Positions 1 through 12,580 of a DNA stretch of 64,000 nt are shown here, one piece after another. The stretch is from Athripsodes cinereus (Eukaryota > Arthropoda > Insecta > Trichoptera > Leptoceridae). The translations under genes were made by a program, and so were the position numbers. The stretch is taken from positions 25,309,542 through 25,373,541 of the forward strand of contig OX388305.1 in the NCBI GenBank assembly GCA_947579605.1, given 5' to 3'. The notes beneath the pieces are model-generated. The model was given only the letters and a program-made list of their open reading frames with translations, had not been told where the DNA came from and searched no databases. Each line of letters opens with the position of its first letter. Positions within the stretch are counted from its first letter, which is position 1.

Positions 1-69
1 AAGAATGACCTTTTTCGAATGTGTGTATAGTGCATTGTATATGTGTGTATCGTCGCATTAGTACCCATA

Positions 70-437
70 ATCATCATCATCATCGCCCTCAACGCTCCTC
101 TCGGGAGCACAGGGCAGAAACCAGCCTCCTGCATTCAGAGCGTCTCTGTGCCAATTGCGTCACCTCTTTCCACGACATTCCTTGCGCTCTGATCGTTGTC
201 ATAGGAACGGTGTATTGTGAAAGAGGGACGCCCGGCCCGACGGAACCCCTGCGGACGGAAGAGCAGTGCTCTTTTTGGCCAACTATCATTAGGCATTCTC
301 AAAACATGTCCCAGCCAGGACCATCGTCTCTCCTGTATTACGGAGATTACAGGTCTCTGCTGGGTGCGCCGGCGCACAGCATCATTTGTAACATGTTCAT
401 ACCATTTGACATCCAAAATCCTACCCATAGTACCCAT
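70..437 (-). pseudogene. Non-LTR retrotransposon 3' fragment, family A (RT C-terminus, GAT-repeat tail)
   Basis: Read on the minus strand this is the extreme C-terminal end of a LINE reverse-transcriptase protein. It has a region of the ILDVKWYEHVTND type, the motif RRWSWLGHVLRMP, a GRPSFTIHRSYDND block and, after a frameshift near 190, VTQLAQRRSECRRLVSALC followed by a stop. The GHV-RM and GRP motifs are typical of the region after the RT domain in many insect LINEs. The 3' end is a short GAT/ATG repeat, seen as ATCATCATCATC at about 68-84 on the plus strand. The same C-terminus recurs at 8449-8508, 46232-46435, 51122-51165 and 55724-55875. The copy is 5'-truncated and frameshifted, so it is dead. 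Confidence 0.8.
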
Positions 438-719
438 AATACAAGATTCATATCTAAGTTTGGGACTAGCTCGATGTGTGTGAATTGTCTATGTAAAAAA
501 AATTAATGGAACTTATGAATTAATTCTACACATGGCAACAATTTCCTCATGTTTCGGAAATATTACTTTTCCTATGTAAAAAAGTACTAGACAACGGGTG
601 GGGCCGCTAAACTGCGATAGTTCCAAATGAATTTTATTTTTTACACTATACCTACGACGACACACTTGGACAATTACGGGAGTTTGTAAAGAGATTAATA
701 ATATTAATCATTCATAAAG
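438..719. other. AT-rich spacer, nothing recognised
   Basis: Lies between two LINE relics. I see no open frame of interest, repeat or RNA-like structure. Confidence 0.5.
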
Positions 720-921
720 TCAGTGGGAGAGGGCAGAAGACCGGTGGGCCGCCCTAGAAGAAGCTGGCAAGGGCAGGTGTCGAACCTGTGTGTTGAAAGG
801 CTTGGTCTGGGGTGGCCAGAGGTCCTGGAAGCAGCGATGGCAGGGGTTCTCTGGAGGAGATACCTAGGAGCAATGGGACCCCGACTGAACTAGGACAGGG
901 AGAAGAAGATGTATGTATGTA
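720..921 (+). pseudogene. Non-LTR retrotransposon 3' fragment, family B (RT C-terminus, ATGT tail)
   Basis: From about 720 to the TAG at 891-893 one plus-strand frame reads a LINE-like C-terminus: RRPVGRPRRSW, then a stretch with VERLGLGW and VLWRRYLGAMGP. The GRPRRSW motif is characteristic of the C-terminal segment of many insect endonuclease/reverse-transcriptase proteins. It is much more GC-rich than its surroundings. After the stop it runs into GAAGAAG and a short (ATGT)n run at about 909-920, which looks like the 3' tail. Only about 57 codons remain, so it is a 5'-truncated insertion. No other copy of this family was seen in the window. Confidence 0.7.
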
Positions 922-1656
922 ATCATTCATTGATTCTTAGGCGGTACGAAGTTCGCTGGGACAGCTAGTTATATAATATTATGAATGCAAAATTATTATA
1001 TCTAATTGCGAATAGAGCTGTATTTTTCAATGTGTACATGATTTATAACGAACACAAATAATAAGTAGGTACCTTCTTAAGATTTAAAAAAATATTTTTC
1101 GATAGGTTGAATTAACGCAAGAAAATTTATGATAAGATATGCCTAAGAGTGTATCACTCATTTGATCTCCCACTGTACGTACGTATGCAAAATTTATAGA
1201 AAGATAAAGTTACTGCTACTGCTTTTTTGTCTTTCCTTTATCCGTACCTATCGATTTTTTTTTGTTATTGTTAAACACGCCTAAATGGCGTCAGTTCCGC
1301 CACATACTGTCAACGATCTACCGCAAAATATGAGACGCTAAAAGATTTGACATTTCGTTATTTATTTTTTATTAAAAGTGCCGAATTGCCGACAAAATAT
1401 TGACATAAATGACATGTGCCAAATAGGGATACAACATGTAGGTATATAATATTTACAGGAATATATCTACTAAATACCTATTCCTGCCAACATTATATTG
1501 ATGATAGTACAGTAGTTGTTGATAGTATAAACATATTATTATTATTAACTAAGAATATTGTTAAACTTTGCCTATTGTTAATTTATAAAACTTCAGAAAA
1601 TAACATCATTTGCATCATTTATTTGTCTAGTATATAATTTTCTATAAATCGCTCTG
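922..1656. other. AT-rich spacer, nothing recognised
   Basis: The only frame of note (1416-1637, 73 codons) is Ile/Leu-rich in the way AT-rich noncoding DNA is, and shows no domain. Confidence 0.5.
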
Positions 1657-1657
1657 C

Positions 1658-1857
1658 AGGGCTACTCTTGACACAATCTAAATACGATCTTAATCTAGTC
1701 TTGATCTTGATCATACGACGCACGAAGGGACTATGGTCAAAAACATCGCACTACCGCTACCGCGCGATCGGTATGCGCGTATTTGTGGCCAATAGTCACT
1801 TTGTGCGTCGTATGATTAAGATTAAGATCGTGTTTAGATTTTGTCAAGAGTAACCCT
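1658..1857. mobile_element. Foldback/MITE-like element, long imperfect terminal inverted repeats
   Basis: The 5' end (AGGGCTACTCTTGACACAAT...) is matched in inverse orientation by the 3' end (reverse complement AGGGTTACTCTTGACAAAAT...). The two arms pair, with scattered mismatches, almost to the centre, so the ~200-bp unit could fold into one long hairpin. The arms include CATACGACGCAC (1713-1724) opposite GTGCGTCGTATG (1803-1814). There is no coding capacity. The target-site duplication is not clear, so superfamily assignment is open. Confidence 0.7.
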
Positions 1858-1978
1858 ACTGTACTCATTACTCGTATGATGCATTATTTTATATCAATAT
1901 ACTTAAATAGGTACATGTAAATTTAACACATCATTATAAGGCTTAAAAAACTAAAAAGGCATCCTTACCTTACTTGGT

Positions 1979-2015
1979 AGTGCCCCGGATGAGACTTGAA
2001 CCCGCAACCTTATAA
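1979..2015 (-). repeat. Possible tRNA-like (SINE) remnant
   Basis: On the minus strand the segment contains GGTTCAAGTC, a good match to the RNA polymerase III B box, in a short GC-richer island ending CCGGGGCA. No A box, acceptor stem or A-rich tail is visible, so it may be a relic of a tRNA-derived SINE or a chance match. Confidence 0.25.
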
Positions 2016-5000
2016 TAAACATACCTAATATGTAAAACTTTTTATTATATTTTGTAAAATAATCAAATATTATAACTAGGTGATCTACACATCATTCTTT
2101 CCTTCTCCAAATTTGAACTTTTTTTTCTTCAAAAAGGAAAAATTAAGGTCATAATATGTAAATTTTTCTAATTATTTTCGCACTAGAAAAAACTTTGCAA
2201 ATTCATAATATTAACTTTGAAATATTTAGATTTTCTAGCTATTTATATCAGCTCTTATCGATATTTGCTGTACAGAACTACTTAAGCTCGCAAAGCTTTC
2301 ATTTCTTTCTTTTAATTACAGGTTTGTACTTTATACACCATTAATCTTTATTTTATATTATGCGGGATATTGTAATATTTAAAACATACTGCCAATATTG
2401 ATCATAGTGATTAAAAAATATTTTAAAAGAACAAAACAATGTCTATCTGCAATGCGAGGTAAGTGCCAATTTCAAATAATATTCTATTGGAAGAATACAT
2501 TTAGAAATAATATAGATAAAATGTATCTATAGGTAATAATTACTATAACATATTTGTTATATCTGTGGAATGTTTCACACAATTTAAATAGGTATATATT
2601 ATTAACTTCTTGCCTAGCACTCGTCCGAGTGCAAAATAACGAAATCGGTACACATACATATACTTACCTAATCACCATTTCCGATTAAAATACATATAAC
2701 ACTTTTATCAATGCAAATTATTATTAGGTACTAATAGGTATGTAGTATGTGTTTTGTTTCGTCAATTTGTTCAATCGGAAAATAATAAATAGATAAATTA
2801 AATAAACATACGTATTGTTGAAATGGATACGTATGTATTATTTGATTCATTAATAAATAATATTGGGTATTGCAAAACAGAATCATGGCGTCTGCACACT
2901 AGGTATTTCATCATATGTATTATTAATTGACAATTATGATTATTCTGAGAAATTAATATTAATAATTATTTAATAATATAAATATCGGCTGCGGTTCCTC
3001 CTTAAGAGTGTTGATTTGAGCCCCCTTCCCATTAAAAAAATCGATATATTTATCTGTATTATCTTACTTCAACAAACATTTCTCTAAAAATATATATGTC
3101 CTGCATTATAAAATATGTGTGTAATATTCTGATTCACATGTGATTTAATATTCATAATAATATTGCATTTTATTTATGAAATAAAACTAACTAAATTAAG
3201 TAGGTATATAAAAGTATTAGGTACCTACCTAGAAACCTTGTGCAGTAAAATCGATCAAGTTGTCACAACTTAGAAAAAATATCCAACGCGCCCATGTAGG
3301 TATTTTTTATTGCTTAGAGTGATCTAAGACAAATCTTGAACGAGCTTTGTGATTTTTCTCGTGCACCAAAAAACAAACAAACAAATTAATAACACACACT
3401 ATTAGTAGGTACCTACCTACAATATATTTTCATGGAATCTCAAAATCTTCACTCTTTTATAAAGCAATTAGACACGAATTCTCAATCAGTTTTTCACATA
3501 TATACTTAATGTCTTAATTATAAAATTGCCTCTGGTTTCTATCTTAATTTGTTCAAATTATTAGACATGAAATCCATAAATTTAATTCGTATTATGAACA
3601 ACTGCATCATTTGCGAATCAAGCCCCAGGTGGACTGGTTATTAAGATTTTGCCACGAGCCAAACCATCTTTATAATTCGATAAACTTTGATATAAATTAC
3701 TATTATAACCATCAATAGTATTATAAGTAGGTAGTAGGTATTCACGTCAAATACTCACCATTATTTCATGTCTAGACGGGTGAATTAAACATTTTGTTTA
3801 GACAGCAATATAGAAGTTTGCTTTGAATTAGTGTATTCCCAAACAAAATAAATTTACAATGAAATATGTACATTCTGTAACTTAATTTCTGCAAATATTT
3901 GTTTAAATCATGAACGTCTTGATATGAATACCTTATAATCTGTCTAACCAGCATTGTTCATAATTTTGCATAACTATGTTATGCAAAATAAACATACCTA
4001 CTTGGATTATGTTAAAATATCCTCAGTTATTATTACCGAATGTTTTTATATTATAAATATACCGATAAATAAATGCAATAATATATTAAACTTGCTCATA
4101 TTTGTTTGAAACAGAAATTGGCGAGAGTGAGTAAAGAGCACTTACACCAACCTAAGCCGATTTTTAAGCATCCGAACCCCTTTCCTGTTTCCTACTAAAG
4201 TGAGTTTGCGCAGTCTGTCGGTTGTATAGAACTGATGAGGTTTCTATTGAGTAATATTCTTAACTGCTAGTTGAATAGGCCAGCTTCTATCCTGGGAAAT
4301 GTGATCCAGGATTTTATTAAAAACACGTAGAGTCGGAGAGAACAAGTTTATTTCACAGAACCAAGTGAAGAATGACAGAGAGCAATGTACAGGTTACAAT
4401 GGTTTTTATAGACAAAGATTACCATTAACAAGATTCTATGGCACTAATTATTAAGGTGTGCTTACATGTTCTAACACTGCTCATATTATTAATTAGTATT
4501 TTGCTAATGTAACGAAACGTATCACAACTATACAAAGAAACATAATTATAAATAAATGTTTTTTTTTGTCATCGACCATTGATAAAAAGAACTAATGAAG
4601 AACAAAAAAGACAACTAAAATCTCATCATCATTATTGCATAACAATTTGGCGAATCTATAAAGTTAACAATGTACGCATATACTTTGTTACTTAAGTATA
4701 AATGTATGTCTAAATTACGACATCGTTAAAACAATGATTTAAAAACAATAACAAACATACACTATGATCAAATAATCTAATGTAACTATATTAAAAAAAA
4801 ATCAAAAGATTATATATATGTATTAAAGGCGAAAAGAGCCATTGTAGCCCATATGCGTATATTAATAAAATTTAGTTCTACAAATTACTTGAACATGATC
4901 ACATACTGTAATAAGTAATTATGAACTATGATCCTATCTATTAATAAATATTAAATGCAATCAATGTAAGTAGATATCTTTATCAGAAATTTATTATTTA

Positions 5001-5255
5001 TGAACATTGCATATCATAATACTAAGAAGTTAATGTCTCAATTACGCTGATATCGGATGCAAAATTATAATAAAACAAATAAACAATAGTTGTTATTAAA
5101 AATATAAACAGTGATATCTTATCAGAAGGGCACGTGCCTATATAACATTGTACTGTAGTACCTAATTGTTTATATTTATTGAAATGCATATCAAGGAAAA
5201 ACCAATACTTTTACATACTTAGGTACGCCGCAAAAAAAATCTACTCGTTTTTTTT
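2016..5255. other. AT-rich intergenic or intronic DNA
   Basis: About 3.2 kb with no credible gene. Contains many short TAGGTACCTAC-like runs (for example around 3220 and 3407-3420). The longest frame (3772-3954, minus, 60 codons) has no domain. Slightly less AT-rich sequence at about 4120-4340 shows no recognisable homology by eye. Confidence 0.45.
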
Positions 5256-5392
5256 CGAGCCACAGTTCATACCCCTCTTCAGTTGGTCCATATAAGGGCC
5301 TCTGCCATTTGTGCCTTCGGTCCTACCTTCCGCGATGGCGATGAGCAGTCCTGGGTGCCTGATGTTGTGGACAACCCAGTTAGCTCGTTGTT
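5256..5392 (-). pseudogene. Non-LTR retrotransposon fragment, family C (RT C-terminus)
   Basis: On the minus strand this reads QQRANWVVHNIRHPGLLIA, then EGRTEGTNGRG and YMDQLKRGMNCGS. It is the same protein segment as the longer copy at 33465-33860, minus a small deletion removing the residues after GRG. It keeps TGG (Trp) where the 33-kb copy has TGA, which shows that the stop there is a mutation. A GTTGGC-repeat run adjoins its upstream end (about 5393-5410). Too short and deleted to function. Confidence 0.75.
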
Positions 5393-5410
5393 GGCGTTGG
5401 CGTTGTTGGT

Positions 5411-8400
5411 AATTATATTAGGTATATATTAATTTTATAGAAAAATGTACTTGTGAAATGTTTTAATAATAAATAAATAAAGTACTACCTAATTATAATT
5501 TAAATAAAAAAAACAATACAGGAAGGTCTCAGAACCGAAACTATCACAACAATATAATAATTTGAGGAACACGAGTTCCAAACCCGGCTAAAAAATCACA
5601 GTATTATTTTGTATAATGTGTATCCAATGTACCTATCGCTCTACTTAACATTTTTTACAGGGTAGGTACTTACCCACCGCTAAAAACTAAATAGTGAGGT
5701 ATTCCAGTCATAATGTTACAGAGTAGTAACCTCCATATCATACACCTGGTCCGGTAGTCCAAGTAGATACATAAATATTTTTAAACTAGATGAAAAAACA
5801 ATGTACTACATTTATATGAAGTTAAACGGAAGGTTTTATACACGATTAAATACGATTTTAAAAACATTTACTATTTACAGTAGAAATTATTACGATTGTT
5901 TACAATTTTATACAAATAAGGAGTGCTGCTTTTTCAGAATAACAACAAACATACTTAGTTCTTAGTAAGATATGGCGGTGATTTTCAAAGTAAATACCTA
6001 AATGAACAAACTAGTAACGAATTGATACTTAAGCAATTATTGTTAAACAAAGTAAAACAAAACATACGTTAAATTCATAAACAAATCTTTGCATTCTAAT
6101 TATAAAGTTTCCAGTGTTTACTATTAAGCTTATATCAATTATTAATACTCAAAGCTAGAGAAGACCAACATTTTTCTAAGAAAGTTGGGGTGAAAAGAAA
6201 AAAATCTCTTTGCAATATTAATTTGTCACAATATTTCTAAGGATTTCTAATTACTACATACACAGAACATTATTGATTGCGAGCCAATGAGAGCAGCATT
6301 CAAAAGCTTCCGCTCTCGTCATCAGATTTATGAATGGAATGTAGTATACATACCTACTTTCTAATATTTTCTCTCATATAAATCAACTCTAACTTTGCTA
6401 ATTTTAGTTTTATTTTAGCCTTAATATGGAGTCATTCATAGAGTATCAAAGGCAACGTGTAAATTTGACAAATTTGATGATTAAGTGGCAAATGATTTCG
6501 GCGTGAAACAAAAATATGAACTTTAAGGGAGATTAGTCGCAAAAGAAAATTATAAAAGAAAAAAGATTTTGCCAATGCCTTAGAAAAGTTAAGTACCTTT
6601 TGAACATAAAATTGAACAACTAACATCTGCTTTCTATGGCCAATTGAGCACTATATTATTTTGAGTTAATATGGCAAAACTTGATATGTACGGTTGTTAT
6701 GAAAATCAGATTTGTCATTAGATTTTTCTAGAACCATTATTTTCTTATTGCACCAAATAATACTAAATATTACTGTAAAGCAAAAAATATGTAAATATTA
6801 ATATGAAGAGCCAATGATTTTATATATGCTCTTTGAAAAGTAGATAACCTTTTTGGACACCTCAACTTTTCCTATTATTACTACAGATTTATTTGCTTAT
6901 GATTTTGGTCATCTTAAATAACAAAAAAGAAAAGTTTAATCGCCGATTGGTCGGATACTATCCATAAAAATATTGTGGAAAGAGCTATAAACAAAATTAC
7001 GTACGCATCAATTTCGCTAGAACAAAAGCACAACGAATCACTCTTACATTATTAATTAAATTACAACCGTGAATCAACATTAACAGAACAATATTATAAT
7101 AAATACAATGCACACGATATATACGAGTATATTATGTTGTAAATAAAACCAACTTTCATCGTTGTACATGTTAATCACGCTTCCTGCAACAACCTCAAAA
7201 ACATATTGTTTTAATTCATTAATTAGTATTTATTATTATAGGTTGTAGATTTTAGACAATGTAAACGCTGTTTTACAAAACAGAATGGCAATGTCTGTGT
7301 TGTTTGTACTGTAAAGGAAAGTTTGCATGCGAATATTTCATTATTTTTTTTCTCTGCGAATTGTAATATATCTAAATTAGTATATATTACGTACCAAGAA
7401 TTGAAGCAGTAGGTATGTATGTATTATTATATAGTAAATTAAATGTGAAGTAATTGAAAGAATACCTTAATTATTTCATAATATACTACAAAGTAATAAA
7501 ACAATTCTTTTAACTACTCAACATTTTATATAACAGACTAGAAATATCTTAAAATTACTATAAAAATACTTAAAAAACTGATATTAATTGCAATCAATTA
7601 ATATTTCGCCAGTAGACCAATAAGTGTTTTTAAGAATTTTAAGATACGAATTAGTGAGTGAATGTGTTGTCACCTTTGTACATATAAAAAGTGATACACA
7701 TAATTACCCTCAGCGATGCTTTACGATTTATTTTTGTGCAAATGTCTGAATTGTATCAATTCACTATTTTATAACTTAAAAACTCGTACAGTTCAGTGGC
7801 AATCTTTTTGTTTGTAGTGTGTCGATAATTTAATAAGAAGTTTATGTAAAAAACACATCGGGTCGGAAATAAAAACAAAATTTAATATTTTTTGGTCAGT
7901 AAGTGCTCATAATGATAATTACATTTAATAATTAATCATATCTACTAATTATGTAAAATCAGCTGCAAAAGTTTCTCATCCTTGAAAAACATGTAGTAAT
8001 GTGAAAATATCGCTAAGCAGGCAACGCTTTGTAAAAATCATCGTAGATATGTATGGGTAAATGAAAAACACGTGCAGCAAAGTACAAACGAGTATAAAGT
8101 ATTGATAAACGAGATAAGATGATAAAGAGGACTTTTCTCCGAATTCATAATAATAGAATTAATTGCATTTATCGCCTCGCAGGATAATTGCTTCATTATT
8201 GTGAAGTTTTATCAAATTACACGTGTGTGAAATGAAATAATTAATGATAAATAAACCTGCACACTATTTACAATATTTATACAATTTCGAAAGTTAATAA
8301 ATAAATGTAAATAATCATTCACATAAACCGCACAGAATTTGGGATAGAACAGGTATTCCAATCATTTTTATAAAATTTCTGGTGTCCTTTAAAAATTAAA

Positions 8401-8448
8401 AGTAAAAGCAGCAAAATAAAAAGCAGGTGCTCATGAAATTTGTAAGAC
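5411..8448. other. AT-rich intergenic or intronic DNA
   Basis: About 3 kb without a recognisable feature. Open frames do not exceed 64 codons (6432-6626, minus). An AATAAATAAATAAA run at about 5466-5481 may be the degraded A-rich tail of an old retroelement. Confidence 0.45.
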
Positions 8449-8508
8449 TCATCATCATCTCACCTCGCACTTCAACGTTTCTCTCGGAAGTACAGGGTAG
8501 AAACCAGC
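8449..8508 (-). repeat. Family A LINE, 3'-terminal scrap
   Basis: ATCATCATC followed by a segment matching the last ~50 bp of the family A copies at 70-437 and 46232-46435 (TCTCTCGGAAGTACAGGG, GTAGAAACCAGC). It corresponds to the protein C-terminus LVSTLYFRE-like and the GAT tail on the minus strand. Strongly 5'-truncated. Confidence 0.65.
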
Positions 8509-9231
8509 AATTTATTTTATTTTGTATTTTACATGACTAATAATATTTTGTTCACTGTACACCATTCGGAAGATAACAACTGTGATTATTCAAAATAACC
8601 ATAAACTTCTCTAAATCTCTAATATCATATGTGATTTTCAATTAATCGAAATCAAAACTACGAAATTAATAAAATTTCAATTTTCGAATTCATTTTCTAA
8701 ATCACGCATACGATTTTCTAAATATGTACTCGAGTACCTATAATGATGCTATAATGGTAGCCATGAAGTACATTTAACAACATTTTATCGTGTGTGCATG
8801 TATAGGTAGGTATGTATGTTAAAATATTAATGTTGTTCTGTAGGTACCGAGAAATTATTAACAATCACAATCATGACGTCTTCACATTCCTTGGTCTGAT
8901 GGTCATCTAACTAGATTATTATTGGAATATGATATAAACGACGCTACTGTTACAAATAACAGGCTGTTTTTTTTTTTTTAATAAGTAGCTGATGCTGCCA
9001 TAGATAGGACCTACCCAGGACGTTATACCGAAACTTCAGTACCTTTTGTATTAAATTTTGGAAATATAAACATTTATAAGTTTGGAAATTGAACAGAGAT
9101 CGTTCAATAACTTTTCCATTTTGGCAGACCTTTAAAAATCTATACACTCTTTCACAATCCACTGTTTCTTTAATAACGGTATGAGAACGCTAGGAATGTC
9201 GTGGAAATGTCCCCGAGTCCCAAAAAAAAAA
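8509..9231. other. AT-rich spacer
   Basis: No gene or repeat recognised. Contains a 13-T run at about 8966-8979 and short TAGGTAGGTATGTATG-type runs. Confidence 0.45.
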
Positions 9232-9339
9232 AAACATTTCTCTATGAATAAAAACCAATCAATAACAACGTTCAGAAGCGAACTGAAGACACCGCTCTTC
9301 CTCCTTGAGATGGATGCTCCATTAAACGATGCCGGATAA
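9232..9339 (+). pseudogene. Non-LTR retrotransposon fragment, family D (RT C-terminus)
   Basis: The plus-strand frame ending at TAA 9337-9339 contains NKNQSITTFRSELKTPLFL, then a short end with NDAG. This is the typical end of CR1/jockey-like LINE proteins (a FxxxLKTxLF motif near the C-terminus). It matches the minus-strand copy at 54060-54230 (NQSIATFRSKLKTSLF). An A13 run upstream (about 9220-9233) breaks the coding sequence. Confidence 0.65.
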
Positions 9340-10200
9340 AGTATTTGACATACATACATACTTATCTGAAATATTAAAGTGCAATTCACAAGCGGTACCT
9401 ATTATCAATTTTCTAATAATGAATATTGAAATAGGTTTTCAAATTATTCGCTGTTATTTTTCACATGAAATTTTTAAGACTGCCATTTCTACAGCACCAA
9501 TATTATTCTCGCTTACTATTTATGTCAGTACTGCGTCGTCTGATTGATATTGGTACTCGCATATTATTATATCGAGAACAGGTAGATGATAATAATAATA
9601 TGTAATTATCAAGTAGCAAGAGTTATTTACAACTGTTATTTTCAACGCCATGACATTGGAAATAAAATAACTGATACGTGTAATAACATCTAGTAATTAA
9701 TAGGTATACAAAAGATCCAATCAAAGGAAAATAAGATTATACTATTTAATTAAATCGGGAATAAATTCTAATAAATATCTGATTATGACTAAAGTAGATT
9801 TGAGATTATTTCTTTGCATTACTAGCGAGTCTTCTGGCTGCCCTTTTTGGTGATGTCGTAAACGTAAAAAGGATATTTGAAGAAAACACACTCTCTACTA
9901 ACCTAACTGAATACTAACGCTGTGAAAACATTTTTTAGAGTAAAAGTACTAAACATCGGTCAGTTAGATAATTAACGATAAGTAATGCTAACTACCCTGA
10001 ATATTTTATTTTTAAGATTTCACTTTTTGAAGATGCCATGGTAGTATAGAAAGAAAGGTAATAAATATTTATTCGTACGCATATTTGTCAAGATCCATAT
10101 TACAAACATATTCAGTGTTTTTTTTTGTATGCTTACGGGAAAAATACTGGTTAGGTATTGTAGCATGATATTATTATTGGTGGTTTAATTTTTCTTATCA
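9340..10200. other. AT-rich spacer, nothing recognised
   Basis: Short frames only (9329-9547, 72 codons, no domain). No inverted or tandem repeat noticed. Confidence 0.45.
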
Positions 10201-10960
10201 GCCACATTTCGCCTTATGGCAACACCGCAATGAGTTGTCAGAAGTCAAACGCGTTATTGTTACAAAGTCGGAGAAATAAAATACTGACCGGCAGAAAACA
10301 TGTGAAGAGTTCACTTTTTAAGAGGACTCCGGGACAGTTGGAAGACATACGTCTTCAGTTAGGAAATTTTCTTTGGTGTCAACTCGTGGCGACCAAATAT
10401 AAGTGAACCAATGTCTTGTAATTAGAACATCTGATCGGGAATAACCTCAAAAGAGGATGGAGATGATTACGTGTAAATAAAGGCAGTGAAAATTATATAA
10501 ATTATGGGACCCGGACACTCGTATATAACCGCAGATATCGTGGTAAGTCTCTTAAGGCTATATTTTAGATAAATCACAATATTAACTTAAATTCAATACA
10601 GATGAAAAGTGTTCTGTCAGTGTCTAATAATTATGATGATAATTGCCAACAGAGGCGGTTCTAGTTCCCGGGTCGCAAATTGAGCTGGACGAGTCGCCTG
10701 CTTATCCGTATCGACGGAACCTTACAGAAGGGGATCGTGAGCGCCTGGCACCCGTGACGAAAGGTCGGATGGTTTGATAGTATGGACGGCCGTCGATGGA
10801 GGCTACCCCGTCCGCAATGTAATGCAACAAAGATCCAATAAAAGGAAAACGTTTGTATCTGAACATCCTGTGTATTCATCAGCCTTGTGCCCTAACCAAC
10901 CAATCCACGACCTCTGAAGATACATGCAGTGAGCTAGCCGAGACAGGAGAGGAAATACGC
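10201..10960. other. GC-richer patch of unknown origin
   Basis: Less AT-rich than its surroundings, especially 10640-10920 (for example CCCGGGTCGC, GGATCGTGAGCGCC, GGACGGCCGTCGATGG). Neither strand gives a recognisable protein, and the best frame (10661-10879, minus, 72 codons) has no motif I know. A relic of another retroelement is plausible but not shown. Confidence 0.35.
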
Positions 10961-11206
10961 TACAGTATATGCAATTTTCCATGGATCAAATATTTTAATT
11001 GTAAATTTCTGGCTATAAAAACTAGTAGGTAAAAATTCACTTATTATAAAAAATATATAAAAGTCTTTATACAAAAAACTAATGCGCTGTTGCAACACAC
11101 GACTTAGGAGGTTCGAGTATTATCAATTTACCAAAAAAGCTGGTAGGTATACTTATCTTATAATTTGCCTTATTTATTTTTGAATTCTGACATGTTATGA
11201 TCTGAA

Positions 11207-11251
11207 TATAAATAAATAAATAAATAGATAAATAGATAAATAAATAAACAA
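11207..11251. repeat. (AAAT/AGAT)n microsatellite, probable old LINE tail
   Basis: A run of AAATA and AGATA units immediately left of the LTR element. It resembles the A-rich 3' tail of LINEs and may be the end of an older insertion into which the LTR element later inserted nearby. Confidence 0.6.
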
Positions 11252-11261
11252 GTAAGCTACA

Positions 11262-11266
11262 ACAGT
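11262..11266. repeat. Target-site duplication ACAGT (left)
   Basis: ACAGT directly precedes the left LTR and recurs directly after the right LTR at 21371-21375. If the terminal A is counted as LTR, the duplication is the 4-bp CAGT. Either length fits a Ty3/gypsy integrase. Confidence 0.85.
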
Positions 11267-11808
11267 TGTCGTGTAGCGACGTAGAGATGATAAAACTAAT
11301 TAACTTGACGGGAGAATTTTGTACTATCTTTCGTTTCTATACTTGGTCATTTGAAATAATAATAATAATTTTGGCCGTTCCGAAATTCCCCATCAAATCA
11401 CGGGACCAAATGTCCTTGCGACGCGACTCGTATGTTTCTGTCGCTGTGTTCTGATTGGACGATGCAAAGATCATACGATTTTGTCCTGGTAAAATAACGG
11501 TTGAGAAAGATGCGATTCGGCCACGAGGGCTTGCTATTCGCGCGTTCATTCGTCAGTTGCATTCTGAGAGTCGCGAAATAAACATTCTTCGCTGGCCTCG
11601 CCAGGGCTCTCAGCCCTTTTGGGCTGAGTACTTCAAATGGACTCTCATAAATAATATTCCTTAGTGTACTTCATATAATTAATAATCATAATAGTATTTG
11701 TTCCATAGTTCATTCAGTTGTTTTGTAAAAAAGTGAACATGTCGTGAAATGTATACTCACCAACCAATGTCAGTACGTGATGATAGCATAAAACCGTTAC
11801 AATGACGC

Positions 11809-11815
11809 TATAAAC
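11809..11815 (+). promoter_or_regulatory. Candidate TATA box of the 5' LTR
   Basis: TATAAAC in a GC-richer part of the LTR, with a possible start about 25-30 bp downstream. The same motif is at 20359-20365 in the 3' LTR. Based on position and motif only. Confidence 0.3.
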
Positions 11816-12574
11816 GCATCGCCATTTTGAGAGCAGTTCGTTTTCCAATCTGAAGCAGAAAGCATCTCCCGAGGACCGCGTGTTTTTATTTCTTTACGCG
11901 CCTCTGGTGTAACAAAGTTAAAGTCTAGAAAGTTTTGTTTAAAGTCCCTGTAATGGATTTAAACTCTCCGAAACCATAAATGAAATTCTGAATAGTATTT
12001 TGGTGAATCGCCGTTAACATATCTCTTAAAGTCTCATTCAGTTATTAATAATCAAGCCGGTGTTATATGCAATAAGAGTTCGTGGACCAGTGTTATTCTA
12101 ATGTAAAATTATCTAGTTTACAACGCTTTAAACCCGACTGAAAGGCATAACCGTTGTCGTAAGAACCTTACGAACTGTAAAGACGTCCTGAGCATTTGTC
12201 ATCTCGCCTCCATTCTGTGCGTGAACTATTAGTAGAAACCTTCTACTGGAAGACCCCAGATCTTCGGAGCCTTCGCCACCGTCGCTTAAAGGTTTCGTCC
12301 CTAGGCTTTGTGGTGGAAAGACTCCGAAATTCACCTCAAGGAGTGGATATTTCTCAGCCGATTCCAAAAACCAGTAAGATCTTTCCTTTACTCAACAGTG
12401 TTCCCCGCCTCGAAAATAGATTCAAATTACAATTCTTACTATTTTGATATTCATAATACTGTAATACTTGTAAGTCATTGAGTATGCTTGTTGTGTGAAA
12501 GAGTATCATTTGGATAATATTACTTACCATATATATTGATAATCTCTCATTGTTCGTTCTGCTTATGTGATCTG

Positions 12575-12580
12575 AATAAA
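12575..12580 (+). promoter_or_regulatory. Candidate polyadenylation signal in the LTR
   Basis: AATAAA about 240 bp before the LTR end; the equivalent signal in the 3' LTR is at 21125-21130. Other AATAAA hexamers exist in the LTR (for example near 11577), so the site used is uncertain. Confidence 0.35.

Noticed and set aside
21..506. 161-codon plus-strand frame at the window start
   Set aside because: It is antisense to the LINE family A fragment, whose minus-strand motifs explain the openness.
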